NCBI RefSeq assembly: GCF_022662305.1
Contig: NZ_JAKNQH010000001.1
Location: forward strand, 682,001-746,000
Reading direction: 5' to 3'
DNA: 64,000 nucleotides
DNA from: Sphingomonas sp. BAUL-RG-20F-R05-02
GTDB taxonomy: Bacteria > Pseudomonadota > Alphaproteobacteria > Sphingomonadales > Sphingomonadaceae
In this document: positions 10,345-20,511 of the stretch, in pieces
How the letters are laid out: each line of letters begins with the position of its first letter
Numbering within the stretch: the stretch's first letter is position 1
Notes under the pieces: generated by a model
Seen by the model: the letters and a program-made list of their open reading frames with translations, nothing else
What the model was told of the DNA's origin: nothing
Databases searched by the model: none
Position numbers and translations under genes: made by a program

Positions 10345-10610
10345 AATGCGCGTCCTATGTCGCGAAACGCGCTTTGGACGCAAGTCTGTTGCGCATCTGA
10401 TCCTTATGAAGCGCCGGAAGAGGCGGCAGAATCGCTTCCGCCGCCTCCGACCGAAATGGCGCTCGGATCGGCCGAGGACCATCGGCGGGCGCGGCGCGCT
10501 GGGCGGCGGACCCGTTCAGCGACCGGGTTGCACGTTGGGTGCCAAGTGCGTTTTCCGCCGGCAACATGCGGCAGCCAGCAGGCTACGTATCATTTTGAGA
10601 CGGCAAAGTG

Positions 10611-11444
10611 TCACGACAGTCGCGATTCGAGACACCACCAACCGGGTTGGGCCGCGCGAACCCGATCGGCGGCTGCCGCGCATTGATCATCGCGCGCGTA
10701 CAAAGCGAAGCACGTCGCGCCGGAGCCGGACATGCGGGCGAGCGTTGGCGCGGTGCTTCGCAACAGGTCGATAACTTCACCGATCGCCGGAGCGATCGTG
10801 CGGGCCGGTGCTTCCAGATCGTTGCGACCGGCCAACGCTCGATCGAGCGCTGCGCCTGTCATGATCCCGCCATGGTCTACGCCGTCCCACGCCTTGAACA
10901 CCGGGCCGGTCGACACCGCGACGCCAGGGTTCACCAGCAGCACCGGTACCCCGTCCAACCGACCGAGGGGATCGAGTTGTTCACCCCGGCCAGTGCCGAG
11001 CGCGGGCTCACCAAGCAGGCACGCCGGCACATCCGAGCCCAGCGCATCGGCCACCGCGAACAGGCGCGGGTCGTTCCGTGCGACGTCATGCCGCCGTGCG
11101 AGAATGCGCAGTGCCGCAGCGGCATCCGCCGAACCGCCGCCGATCCCCGAGGCGACAGGAAGGTTCTTCTCCAGCAGCCAAGCGCCTTCGACCGCGACAC
11201 CGAATGTCGCCGCAAAGCCGCGCGCCGCACGCAGGACGAGGTTGTCGCCTTCACCGGACAACGCCGCCGCGAAGGGACCTTTGATCGTGAAGCTCGCCGC
11301 GCCGGGGGTGAAGTGCAGTTCGTCGCCGTCTTCGAGAAAGGCAAACAGCGTTTCGAGCGCGTGGTACCCGTCCGGCCGCCGCGCGCGGACATGTAGCGCG
11401 AGATTGATTTTGGCGGGCGCGCGTTCGGTGATCGTCTGGGTCAT
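10611..11444 (-). CDS. ispE: 4-diphosphocytidyl-2-C-methyl-D-erythritol kinase
   Basis: 277 residues, a GHMP kinase of the MEP isoprenoid pathway that phosphorylates CDP-methylerythritol. The N-terminal APAKINLALHV and the glycine-rich ATP loop PVASGIGGGSADAAAALR (about residues 98-115) are diagnostic, and the third GHMP motif MSGSGATCFALY is present near residue 245. The ATG at 11444 is chosen because it gives the family N-terminus (MTQTITERAPAKIN); a 20-residue upstream extension lacks similarity. It lies 66 bases downstream of the ETF-QO gene on the same strand and 266 bases upstream of ilvD. Confidence 0.95.
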   Translation of the reverse strand: MTQTITERAPAKINLALHVRARRPDGYHALETLFAFLEDGDELHFTPGAASFTIKGPFAAALSGEGDNLVLRAARGFAATFGVAVEGAWLLEKNLPVASGIGGGSADAAAALRILARRHDVARNDPRLFAVADALGSDVPACLLGEPALGTGRGEQLDPLGRLDGVPVLLVNPGVAVSTGPVFKAWDGVDHGGIMTGAALDRALAGRNDLEAPARTIAPAIGEVIDLLRSTAPTLARMSGSGATCFALYARDDQCAAAADRVRAAQPGWWCLESRLS

Positions 11445-11510
11445 TGCGTGGTGTTTACTCGGCTTATAGGTGGCGGCGCGGCGGTGCATCACTCCGCTGG
11501 CCACCGCGCA

Positions 11511-13172
<1,662 letters not shown>

Positions 13173-13243
13173 CGTCTTCTCCTTGGCGGCACGGATACTC
13201 GTCGCGCGCTCGCACCATCTCGTCCAACCCCGCGTGCCAGCGA

Positions 13244-13261
13244 GTTGACGGTTACGTCAAC
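13244..13261. promoter_or_regulatory. Inverted repeat, candidate operator upstream of ETF-QO
   Basis: A perfect 7-base inverted repeat (GTTGACG, 4-base spacer, CGTCAAC) sits in the 109-base gap between the divergent ETF-QO and UDG-like genes, about 72 bases upstream of the ETF-QO start. From memory it resembles the TTGACGT/ACGTCAA palindrome reported for LiuR-type MerR regulators of branched-chain amino acid breakdown. No liuR gene is visible, so the regulator is an inference. The left arm also contains a TTGAC that could serve as a -35 element. Confidence 0.4.
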
Positions 13262-13281
13262 TATGGAGTCTAAGGCCAGCC

Positions 13282-14034
13282 ATGGGGGCGGACCAAAATA
13301 TCGCGTGGTCGGATGCAATCGCGAGCGCGCTGGAGTGGTGGCGCGATGCTGGCATCGACTCGCTCGCCGATGAGGCTCCGCGCGACTGGTTCGCGGCACC
13401 CGCGCCGCCGCCCGCACCGCCAAAGCGGGTCATGAAGGATCAACCCGCCGCCGCCATAGTCGTTCCGCTGCCCGGGACGCTGGATGCGTTTCTCGCCTGG
13501 CGGGTTGGCCCGGATGCGCCCGAAGCAGCATGGAGCGGAGGCCCGCCGCTGGCCGCGCAGGGCAAAGCCGACAGCGACCTCATGATCCTCGTCGACACCC
13601 CGGAGCGGGATGATGCCGCAGCAGGGCGTCTGCTCGACGGTCCTGCCGGTCGTCTGTTCGACCGGATGCTCGCGGCGATCGGCCGCAGTCGCGACGACGT
13701 GTATCTTGCGTCGCTCTGTACGGTACGACCGCTGGCCGGCCGGGTCGCGCCCGAAGTGGAAGCACGTCTTGCGGACATCGCACGCCATTACGTCGCCCTG
13801 GTCGCACCGAAACGGCTGCTCATTCTCGGCAACGCGACGAGCCGAGCCTTGCTTGCGACGGACGTTACACGGGCGCGCAACGGTTTACATCGGATTAACC
13901 AGCCAACCGACATAAGAGACTCTATAACAGACGCGGTGGTCAGTTTTCACCCCCGCCTCCTGCTCGAACGGCCTGCGCAGAAAGCGGAAGCCTGGAGAGA
14001 TTTGCAATTGTTGATCGGGGGATCCGACCTGTGA
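13282..14034 (+). CDS. Uracil-DNA glycosylase superfamily protein, degenerate
   Basis: 250 residues with the UDG family 4 layout in its C-terminal 160 residues. The segments GPAGRLFDRMLAAIGRSRDD, VYLASLCTVRP, VALVAPKRLLILGNATSRALL and VVSFHPRLLLERP correspond to the family's helix after motif A, the core strands and the motif-B HP loop. Two departures are clear. Motif A, usually GEAPG, reads VDTPERDD, and only one cysteine remains, so the four 4Fe-4S ligands of family 4 are missing. The first 100 residues are Pro/Ala-rich and divergent. Its TGA overlaps the GTG of the lytic transglycosylase gene. It may be an inactive or repurposed glycosylase. Confidence 0.75.
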   Translation: MGADQNIAWSDAIASALEWWRDAGIDSLADEAPRDWFAAPAPPPAPPKRVMKDQPAAAIVVPLPGTLDAFLAWRVGPDAPEAAWSGGPPLAAQGKADSDLMILVDTPERDDAAAGRLLDGPAGRLFDRMLAAIGRSRDDVYLASLCTVRPLAGRVAPEVEARLADIARHYVALVAPKRLLILGNATSRALLATDVTRARNGLHRINQPTDIRDSITDAVVSFHPRLLLERPAQKAEAWRDLQLLIGGSDL

Positions 14035-15815
14035 CCGCGAAGTTCGCACTTGCCTGTACGCTTGCCCTGCTGCCGATCGCAGCCCCTGTCGCCGCGCATG
14101 CCGAACCGGCCGCGCCGCGCGACAAGGTCGAAACGCTTGCCGCTGGCGTGCCGGTCCAACTCGATGCCGAGCAGCGCGCCGGCTATTCCGCCGTCTTCGC
14201 CAGCATTCGCGCTCAGAAGTGGCAGGACGCGCAACTCCAGCTCGACGCGATGAAGCCCGGCCCGCTCCACGCCATCGCCCGTGCCGAGATGGTCACTGCC
14301 AAGGGCTCGCCCAAGGCAGATCTCGATCCGTTGATGAAGCTGCTCGCCGACGCGCCTGAACTGCCGCAGGCGCAGCAGATCTACGCGCTCGCCTCCTCGC
14401 GCGGCGGCGTCGGCCTGCCGGCCTTGCCCGAGGCGAACAAGCTCACCTGGATCGACGGCGCGCCGCAGCGCAAGCGCGCCAAGGCGATCAGGAGCGATAT
14501 GGTCGCGGGCGAACTCGCCATCCGCATGCAACCGTTTGTCAAGGCGGACGATGGCGCATCCGCGCAGGCACTGCTCGACTCGACTCCGAACCTGTCGAGC
14601 GACGCGGTTACCGAGTGGCAGCAGCGCATCGCTTGGATGTACTTTCTGTCCGGTGACGACACCAATGCACGCATGATGGCGGCCAAGGCCGCAGGCGGTT
14701 ATGGTGATTGGGCGGTACAGGGCAACTGGGTCGGCGCGCTCGCCGCATGGCGGCAGAAGGATTGTGCCGCCGCCGATACCGGGTTCGAAACGGTCGCCGC
14801 ACGCGCCTCGGACGTCGATATGCGTGCCGCCGGCTTGTACTGGGCATCGCGCGCGGACATGGTTTGCGCCCGGCCCGACCGGATCGAGGCCCGCCTGAAG
14901 AGCGCGGCGCAGTACAAGGAGACTTTCTACGGCCTGCTCGCGCGACAGGCGCTGGCGATCCACGACCCGCTCGCGAAAGCCAGCCCGATCGCATTCGCGC
15001 GCGACTGGGATCTGTTGTCGCGCCGCCCCAACATCCGCGTCGCCGCCGCGCTGGTCGAGATCGGCGAAAACGACCTTGCCGACGAGGTGATTCGCCAACA
15101 GGCGCGGATCGGCTCTCCATCCGAATTCCCCGCGCTGGTGCGCTTTACCGAGGCGCTCAATCTACCGGGCACGCTCGTCTGGCTGTCGCATAACGGACCG
15201 GTCGGCGCGACGCCGCCGGTGGAGGCGCGCTTCCCCGCGCCGAACTGGACGCCTGACGGCGGCTGGCGCGTCGACAAGGCGCTGGTCTACGCCCACGCGC
15301 TTCAGGAGTCGCGGTTCCGCACCACCGTCACCAGTCCGGCGGGCGCATACGGCCTGATGCAGGTGATGCCCGCTGCCGCCAGCGACATCGCCCGCAAGCA
15401 AGGCCGCAGCTACGATCGCGCCGCACTCACGCGTCCGGGCGCGAACATGGAGGTCGGTCAGTCCTACCTTGAGCAACTGCGCGACCAGCCCTGCACCGGC
15501 GGCCTGCTGCCCAAGGTGATCGCGGCGTATAACGCGGGTTCGGTGCCGGTTTCCCTGTGGAACGCGCAAAGCCACGACGGGGGCGATCCGCTGCTCTACA
15601 TCGAATCCATTCCCTATTGGGAGACGCGCGGCTACGTGACGACCGTACTGCGCAACTACTGGGTCTACGAAGGCCAGACCGGCAAGAAGGCCTCGCCGAG
15701 CCGCGCCGCGCTGGCGCAGGGCCTGTGGCCGCGCTTTCCGGGCATGCCCGGCGCTACGGCGGTCCGGATGACCGCATATGGCGCCAAGCCAGTGTCGATC
15801 GCCAGTGCCAATTGA
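14031..15815 (+). CDS. Soluble lytic murein transglycosylase
   Basis: 594 residues with a signal peptide (TAKFALACTLALLPIAAPVAAHA) and an Slt70-like layout: an alpha-helical superhelix over roughly residues 40-390 and a C-terminal SLT catalytic domain. The catalytic glutamate is in the ALQESRF motif near residue 425, followed by SPAGAYGLMQVMPAAASDIA and YNAGSVPVSLW. The enzyme cleaves peptidoglycan in the periplasm to give anhydromuropeptides. The GTG start overlaps the UDG-like stop (GTGA), and its own stop overlaps the moaB start region by 11 bases, so three functionally unrelated genes are translationally linked. Confidence 0.94.
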   Translation: MTAKFALACTLALLPIAAPVAAHAEPAAPRDKVETLAAGVPVQLDAEQRAGYSAVFASIRAQKWQDAQLQLDAMKPGPLHAIARAEMVTAKGSPKADLDPLMKLLADAPELPQAQQIYALASSRGGVGLPALPEANKLTWIDGAPQRKRAKAIRSDMVAGELAIRMQPFVKADDGASAQALLDSTPNLSSDAVTEWQQRIAWMYFLSGDDTNARMMAAKAAGGYGDWAVQGNWVGALAAWRQKDCAAADTGFETVAARASDVDMRAAGLYWASRADMVCARPDRIEARLKSAAQYKETFYGLLARQALAIHDPLAKASPIAFARDWDLLSRRPNIRVAAALVEIGENDLADEVIRQQARIGSPSEFPALVRFTEALNLPGTLVWLSHNGPVGATPPVEARFPAPNWTPDGGWRVDKALVYAHALQESRFRTTVTSPAGAYGLMQVMPAAASDIARKQGRSYDRAALTRPGANMEVGQSYLEQLRDQPCTGGLLPKVIAAYNAGSVPVSLWNAQSHDGGDPLLYIESIPYWETRGYVTTVLRNYWVYEGQTGKKASPSRAALAQGLWPRFPGMPGATAVRMTAYGAKPVSIASAN

Positions 15816-16332
15816 CCTTGGCGCCACGTTCCTGCCGGTCAGGATCGCGGTACTCACCATTTCCGACACGCGGTCGCTCGCCGACGATCGTTCCGGCGAC
15901 ACGCTGGTCGCGCGGCTGAGCGAGGCTGGCCATGTCCTTGCCGCGCGTGAGATCATCAAGGACGATGCCGATTTGATCGTCGCGCGGTTGCACACGCTGA
16001 TCGACGATGCGGATGTCAACTGCATCATCACCACCGGCGGCACCGGCGTGACGGGTCGCGACGTGACACCCGAAGCGATCGAGCGGGTTGCCGACAAGAT
16101 GATCCCCGGCTTTGGCGAACTGTTCCGCTGGCTGAGCTTCAAGACGATCGGCACCTCGACCGTTCAGTCGCGTGCCTGCGCCTGCGTGACGCGCGGCACC
16201 TACATCTTCGCGCTGCCGGGGTCGACCGGTGCGGTGAAGGACGGGTGGGACGGCATCCTCAAGGACCAGCTCGACAGCCGGCACAAGCCCTGCAACTTTG
16301 TCGAGCTGATGCCGCGTTTGCTGGAGCGCTAA
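15805..16332 (+). CDS. moaB: Molybdenum cofactor biosynthesis protein MoaB
   Basis: 175 residues of the MoaB/MogA family. This protein adenylylates molybdopterin or assists molybdate insertion. Signatures are VRIAVLTISDTRSLADDRSGD at the N-terminus, the molybdopterin-binding GGTGVTGRDVTPEA near residue 78 and ALPGSTGAVKDGWDGIL near residue 135. A GTG at 15805 gives the normal family length; the ATG 27 bases earlier would overlap the transglycosylase gene more deeply. It is the last gene of the UDG-slt-moaB run and is followed by tRNA-His on the other strand. No other molybdenum cofactor gene is nearby. Confidence 0.93.
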   Translation: MPIDLGATFLPVRIAVLTISDTRSLADDRSGDTLVARLSEAGHVLAAREIIKDDADLIVARLHTLIDDADVNCIITTGGTGVTGRDVTPEAIERVADKMIPGFGELFRWLSFKTIGTSTVQSRACACVTRGTYIFALPGSTGAVKDGWDGILKDQLDSRHKPCNFVELMPRLLER

Positions 16333-16392
16333 GCGCAGCCACCGCACACCGACTGGCGCCCACTGCGGACTACAAACTGACTACAGGGAAAA

Positions 16393-16469
16393 TGGGGCGA
16401 CCGACGGGACTTGAACCCGCAACATCCGGCATCACAAGCCGACGCTCTAACCAATTGAACTACGATCGC
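16393..16469 (-). tRNA. tRNA-His (GTG)
   Basis: Read on the minus strand, the segment folds as a standard tRNA with a 7-base acceptor stem, D arm, anticodon loop TTGTGAT (anticodon GTG, His) closed by GGC/GCC pairs, and a T arm with GGTTCAAGT. CCA is encoded at 16393-16395. The base before the acceptor stem (16470) gives G-1 opposite C73, the identity pair of tRNA-His, which supports the assignment. It sits between moaB and the end of the gsp operon. Confidence 0.95.
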
Positions 16470-16517
16470 CGTTAGGAAGCGCGCTCCTAGCGGGGAGGAG
16501 GGGCGCCCGTCAAGGCG

Positions 16518-17240
16518 TCAAAGCCTTCCTTCGAGCGAAAGCGTATATCCGGTCTCGCCATGCTGGAAGCCGACGAGCGAAAGCTTCTGCGCGGCGGGAT
16601 CGTCCGACTGGATCGTAAGGTCCGCGTGGAACCGCCCATCCTGCCACAGCCGCACTACGGCGCGCTCGGTGCCGGCCTGGCTGGCGAGCGGCAGCAGCAA
16701 CGCACCGGCGTCGCAGCGCGCATCGCCCGCCATGCCGTGGGCGAGGCTGATGCCCGCCACGTCGCCGCTAAGGGCTGCCTTGACCCGGCCGCTCGCGCGC
16801 TGGCATCGCCCGCCGTCAAACTTCACGTCCACCGAATCGAGATCCAGCGAGGAGATCGGCACCGGTGCGAAAATGTTGCCCGCCGGCAGCGTTGCGGTCA
16901 TGCCGTCGATGCCGACGCTGTGGCGGCTCATCTCGATCGCGCCGTGTACGTTGCGGCCAAGATCGGTGGCATGGCCGGACACGCTGATCCGCGCCCGTCC
17001 GAGCAGCAGCGCGAGCGGCGACACCGCCACGCCAAGGTCGCCCAACGCGATCCGCCCGACCTGCGCCTCGCGCAGATCACCGCCCCACACGCTACCCTCG
17101 ACCGCACGTGCGCTCAGCCCCTGCTCGCCCACGCCGATCGCGCCGAGCACCAGCCGCATCGGCAGCAGCACCAGCAGCGCCAGCACGAACACCGCGCCAA
17201 AGATCGCCGCCGGGCCGGTCGTAAGCCGAATACGCCTCAT
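16518..17240 (-). CDS. gspN: Type II secretion system protein GspN
   Basis: 240 residues, the last gene of the gsp operon. An N-terminal membrane anchor (AAIFGAVFVLALLVLLPMRLV, within residues 10-32) is followed by a periplasmic domain with the GspN-like signatures LSARAVEGSVWGGDLREAQVG and PLALLLGRARISVSG. In the family, GspN is an inner-membrane accessory subunit that is often dispensable. Its ATG overlaps the gspM stop (ATGA). A longer in-frame upstream extension falls inside gspM and is rejected. Confidence 0.88.
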   Translation of the reverse strand: MRRIRLTTGPAAIFGAVFVLALLVLLPMRLVLGAIGVGEQGLSARAVEGSVWGGDLREAQVGRIALGDLGVAVSPLALLLGRARISVSGHATDLGRNVHGAIEMSRHSVGIDGMTATLPAGNIFAPVPISSLDLDSVDVKFDGGRCQRASGRVKAALSGDVAGISLAHGMAGDARCDAGALLLPLASQAGTERAVVRLWQDGRFHADLTIQSDDPAAQKLSLVGFQHGETGYTLSLEGRL

Positions 17241-17713
17241 CGCCCTTGCGCCTTTACCGTCATCTGCACCGCCACCGTCTTGTCGCCGTTGTCGGTCGCC
17301 GAGAACGAGTCGACCAGCACGCCGCCATTCTCCAGCGTCGCGACCCAACCCAGCAGCGCGGCGGGCTTGGCCTTGGCGATCGCAAGCTGCACACCGCCGC
17401 CCGCTGCCGGTCCGACACTGGCCAGTTCGAAACCAGCCTCGTTGGCGCGGTCACGGATCAGGGTGTCGAGCGGCCCGGCGAGTTGCGCCGGCACGCCCTT
17501 GCCGATCTGTTCGATCGCACGCACCCGCGCCTGCGTCTCACCATACCGGATCACCGCATCGGTGTGCCGCGTCTTTGCCGAGGAGAGTGCGTCGCCGATC
17601 GGTACGTACAGGCCCCATATCACCGTCACGCAGAACAGCGCGGCAGCGACCATCAGCATGTATTTCTCACGCGGCGCGCGGCCATCGAACCACGTCTTCA
17701 GATTGGCGATCAT
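17237..17713 (-). CDS. gspM: Type II secretion system protein GspM
   Basis: 158 residues. A short cytoplasmic N-terminus with REKYMLMVAAALFCVTVIWGL (single membrane segment near residues 17-37) precedes a periplasmic ferredoxin-like domain, the usual GspM shape. GspM binds GspL and links it to the pseudopilus assembly platform in the inner membrane. Both ends overlap the flanking gspL and gspN genes by four bases, so translation is coupled. Confidence 0.9.
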   Translation of the reverse strand: MIANLKTWFDGRAPREKYMLMVAAALFCVTVIWGLYVPIGDALSSAKTRHTDAVIRYGETQARVRAIEQIGKGVPAQLAGPLDTLIRDRANEAGFELASVGPAAGGGVQLAIAKAKPAALLGWVATLENGGVLVDSFSATDNGDKTVAVQMTVKAQGR

Positions 17714-18807
17714 GGTTGCTTCACCGTCAGCGTTCCCGTGATCCGACCGCCGGTGGCGGTGAACGCGCCGCCCGGGTCGACCGACAGCCCGGCCGCGCGC
17801 AGCCGCTGCTGGAGATCGGTCGCTGCGCCCTCACCTTCCGTTGCAAACCCGACCCGCAAGGCTCCGGTGGTGTCGAAGGCCAGGCTCGTCACCTCCGCCC
17901 CCGGCACCGCCCGCACCGCGCCGAACACGGTTGCGGCGGTGCGGCTGAAACCAAGCCCCGGTCCGCGCAGCCGCGCCAGCCGCTGATCGAGCTGCCGGTC
18001 GGCATCGCTGATCGTCTCGCCCTGCGGCAAGCCGGCGCGCGCGGCGATGTCGGCACGCTGTTCCAGCTCGCCCGCTGCGACATTGTAGCGGACGATCTGC
18101 ACGATCGAGATCGCCAGACTGGCCGCCAGGATCGCCAGCGCAAGCCACCCGAGCCGCCGAACCAATGCCCAGTCCACCGCGAAGCGCGTCCGCCGCGAAA
18201 ACGCCCCCTGCCGCAGATCGAGCGCGGGTGCCGCCACCGCCGCCACGATCGCTGCCTCAAGCACGCTGCGGTCCAGCCGCTCGAGCGCGATGCCGCCGGT
18301 GATAAGCCCGGTCAGCACCGTATCGTCCGCGAACCCTGTCGTCGCACCGCGCACGACACTCTCGCCGCCAAGATCGCCGGCCACGAAACCGCTCTCGGGT
18401 CGCGGCAGCAGCATCGGCGCGGGCACCAGCGCGCCAGCCTCCACCCCGCTCGCCGCCAAAGTGTCGAGCCAGCTACGCATCTGCGCCATCGCCACCACGC
18501 CGATCGGCCGTTCGCTGCCGCCTTCCTCGCGCCCGACAGCGACGTGCAGATCGCCGATCGGCGCCGCACTCGCTTCTGCGGCGAGGATGCGCGCGGCCGT
18601 TACCGCCTGCGCCGGCGATCGATCGGGCAGGTCCGCCCAATGCAGTGTGACGGTGTCCGCCGGCGTCACCACCACCGGCAACAGCGAATCGTCTTCCAGG
18701 GGTACTGGCAGGCCCTCGCCACGCGCGGAGACCTGATCGCCGGTGATGCGCAGCCACCGCCAGGGCATGTCCCCGGGTGGCAGAAAGATGACGAGAGTTT
18801 GCCTCAT
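17710..18807 (-). CDS. gspL: Type II secretion system protein GspL
   Basis: 365 residues from the ATG at 18807. The N-terminal two thirds is the actin-like cytoplasmic domain that binds the GspE ATPase, followed by one membrane segment near residue 240 (LGWLALAILAASLAISIVQIV) and a small periplasmic domain. The start is fixed by a four-base overlap with the gspK stop. A long in-frame extension upstream would run through gspK and is not real. GspL couples ATP hydrolysis by GspE to the platform. Confidence 0.9.
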   Translation of the reverse strand: MRQTLVIFLPPGDMPWRWLRITGDQVSARGEGLPVPLEDDSLLPVVVTPADTVTLHWADLPDRSPAQAVTAARILAAEASAAPIGDLHVAVGREEGGSERPIGVVAMAQMRSWLDTLAASGVEAGALVPAPMLLPRPESGFVAGDLGGESVVRGATTGFADDTVLTGLITGGIALERLDRSVLEAAIVAAVAAPALDLRQGAFSRRTRFAVDWALVRRLGWLALAILAASLAISIVQIVRYNVAAGELEQRADIAARAGLPQGETISDADRQLDQRLARLRGPGLGFSRTAATVFGAVRAVPGAEVTSLAFDTTGALRVGFATEGEGAATDLQQRLRAAGLSVDPGGAFTATGGRITGTLTVKQP

Positions 18808-19790
18808 GATGCTTCGCCCCATTGCCGCGAGACGAGCCGCGCGGGAAGCGTCGATGCGTCGATCAGGCTGTTTTGTTGCAGGTCCGTGCCACCGACGGTG
18901 ACGTCGATACGCAGATCGAACCATTTGGTCGTCACGTCAGTCTGTGACGGAGCATCGCCAGTGTCCCCCGCCGCACCGAACGATGAAGACTGCCAGAACT
19001 TGACGGTGTTTTCATATCCCAGCGCGGGCCGCTCAAGCAACGCACGCCGCACTGCCGAGACGTTAGGGGTGCCGGGCAGCAGCACCGCCAGCAACGGCGC
19101 CTGTTCGGGCTGCAAGGTGTTGACGTTGATCTTGGCCGCATCCGCAATCGGAAGCGCGCAGATCCACGGTTTCAGTTTCTCGTACACTTCGGGCGTGACG
19201 CCCATCACCGCGCGCAATTCGCTGGGGTCGCTCATCAGCGTGTTGGCGGTCCGGTATGGCGTTTCGAGGCCGCTGTAATCGCTGTCCTCGGCACCGCCGG
19301 GCAGTTGCGTGGTGTCGCTGTCGATCCAGTCGGCGGTTGCCGCCGCAATTCCCTCGGGCGATCGCGCGGGCGCGCCGACGAGGCGGATCAGTTTCGCGAA
19401 CTGATCCACGATCGTCTGATTGGCCGTGTAGCGGCCGTTTTCACCCTTTGTCACGAGGCCGTTGAGGTTGAAGCAATTGCCACCGTCAACGATGCGGAGC
19501 GTGACGATGCCGCCGCTCACCGGCAACGGGATCGGCGTGTTGCTCCACCCACCGGCCAGCGACACGCGGCTCGCGTCCCGCCCGAGCAAATCGCTGATTC
19601 GATCGACCGCGAGCGCTTCACCCGCGACCGCGAAGGCGCGCGCCTGATCGAGCACGACCGCGTTGCCGCCGAGTTTCGTAGCGATGCGGAGCCGTTCGAG
19701 CGCGCCTGCCGCCAACACCGCGATGACCGCGACGAGGAGCAGCACCGTCAGCAACGCCGCGCCGGTTTCGGAGTGTTTGCGCTCAGCCAC
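18804..19790 (-). CDS. gspK: Type II secretion minor pseudopilin GspK
   Basis: 328 residues from a GTG that overlaps the gspJ stop region. The prepilin signal SETGAALLTVLLLVAVIAVLAAG lacks the Glu at position +5, a known feature of GspK, which caps the pseudopilus tip with GspI and GspJ. The large globular domain contains SAM-like helical repeats and conserved segments such as AAATADWIDSDTTQLPGGAEDSDY (calcium-binding-like region, shown here in part) and AAKINVNTLQPE. It is much longer than the other pseudopilins, as expected. Confidence 0.93.
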   Translation of the reverse strand: MAERKHSETGAALLTVLLLVAVIAVLAAGALERLRIATKLGGNAVVLDQARAFAVAGEALAVDRISDLLGRDASRVSLAGGWSNTPIPLPVSGGIVTLRIVDGGNCFNLNGLVTKGENGRYTANQTIVDQFAKLIRLVGAPARSPEGIAAATADWIDSDTTQLPGGAEDSDYSGLETPYRTANTLMSDPSELRAVMGVTPEVYEKLKPWICALPIADAAKINVNTLQPEQAPLLAVLLPGTPNVSAVRRALLERPALGYENTVKFWQSSSFGAAGDTGDAPSQTDVTTKWFDLRIDVTVGGTDLQQNSLIDASTLPARLVSRQWGEAS

Positions 19791-20511
19791 TTTTGCGCTC
19801 GCCGTAGCCGGTGCCGACGAGGAACAGTTCGCGGACCTGCGTGCCGTCGCTGCGCACCAGCCGCACTTCCAGTGCCTGCGGCAGCGGCGTTTTCGCGGAC
19901 CCTGCCCAACGGTCGCTCCACGCGCCGTTGACGCGGTAGCGCAAGGCCACCTGCCGCACCTTTGTCAGCATCGCGGTTGGTGGGTAGGATTGCGCGCCGT
20001 CGAGCTGCGGGTAGGCAACGCGCATCAGCGTATCACCATCGAGCCGGTATTCTACCTTCTGCTCGCCCGGCCGCCGTGCCCCGTCGAGGTTGCTCCAGCC
20101 ACCCCGCACCAGCCGCAACATCGGCACCGCGCCCGACCCGTTTTCCCCAGTGAACGCAGGGAGCAGATCGCCGCGATCGTTACGCGTCTGCCGCAACGAT
20201 GCCTGTGCGAGGTCCGCCTCCAACGCGGACGACAGTCGGGCCAGCGCGGAGGTATCGTCGAGCTTGCCCGCCATAACCCCTTGCGCGCGGACGCTGAACG
20301 ACAGCAGCGCGACGCCAGCGGCGGCAAGCATGCCGAAGATCAGCAGCGAGACCATCATCTCGACAAGCGTGAAGCCGGCCTGCCCGGCCTCTTTCGCGCG
20401 CGCCTGCGGGAAACCGTCACATGTTTCCGAACCCGAGGCGCACGCAGGTGCCGCCGTTCCCTGGCCGGTAGCCGGTCTTCGCCTCGCGAAGGGAAGAGCG
20501 GGATCGTTCAC
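19783..20511 (-). CDS. gspJ: Type II secretion minor pseudopilin GspJ
   Basis: 242 residues from a GTG that shares bases with the gspI stop codon (GTGA). The prepilin cleavage site and hydrophobic helix are GQAG/FTLVEMMVSLLIFGML, with Glu+5 present. This start gives a leader of about 46 residues, unusually long for a pseudopilin, but no in-frame start codon exists nearer the cleavage site. The mature part matches the GspJ tip subunit, with QTRNDRGDLLPAF and RLDGDTLMRV. It must be processed by a prepilin peptidase, which is not encoded in the window. Confidence 0.9.
   Translation of the reverse strand: MNDPALPFARRRPATGQGTAAPACASGSETCDGFPQARAKEAGQAGFTLVEMMVSLLIFGMLAAAGVALLSFSVRAQGVMAGKLDDTSALARLSSALEADLAQASLRQTRNDRGDLLPAFTGENGSGAVPMLRLVRGGWSNLDGARRPGEQKVEYRLDGDTLMRVAYPQLDGAQSYPPTAMLTKVRQVALRYRVNGAWSDRWAGSAKTPLPQALEVRLVRSDGTQVRELFLVGTGYGERKSG

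Noticed and set aside
10345..10610. Upstream extension of ilvD and a hairpin at 10420-10447
   Set aside because: The extension lacks family similarity beyond the ATG at 10344. The 8-base stem (GAGGCGGC/GCCGCCTC) has no T run or recognisable riboswitch and is probably chance in GC-rich DNA.
16472..16488. Imperfect palindrome between tRNA-His and gspN as a terminator
   Set aside because: Short stem with a GC-rich core and no T run; it could be coincidental.
16669..19278. Long plus-strand reading frame opposite gspN to gspK
   Set aside because: Antisense shadow of four recognisable gsp genes; its product is low-complexity Arg/Ser/Pro-rich and matches nothing.
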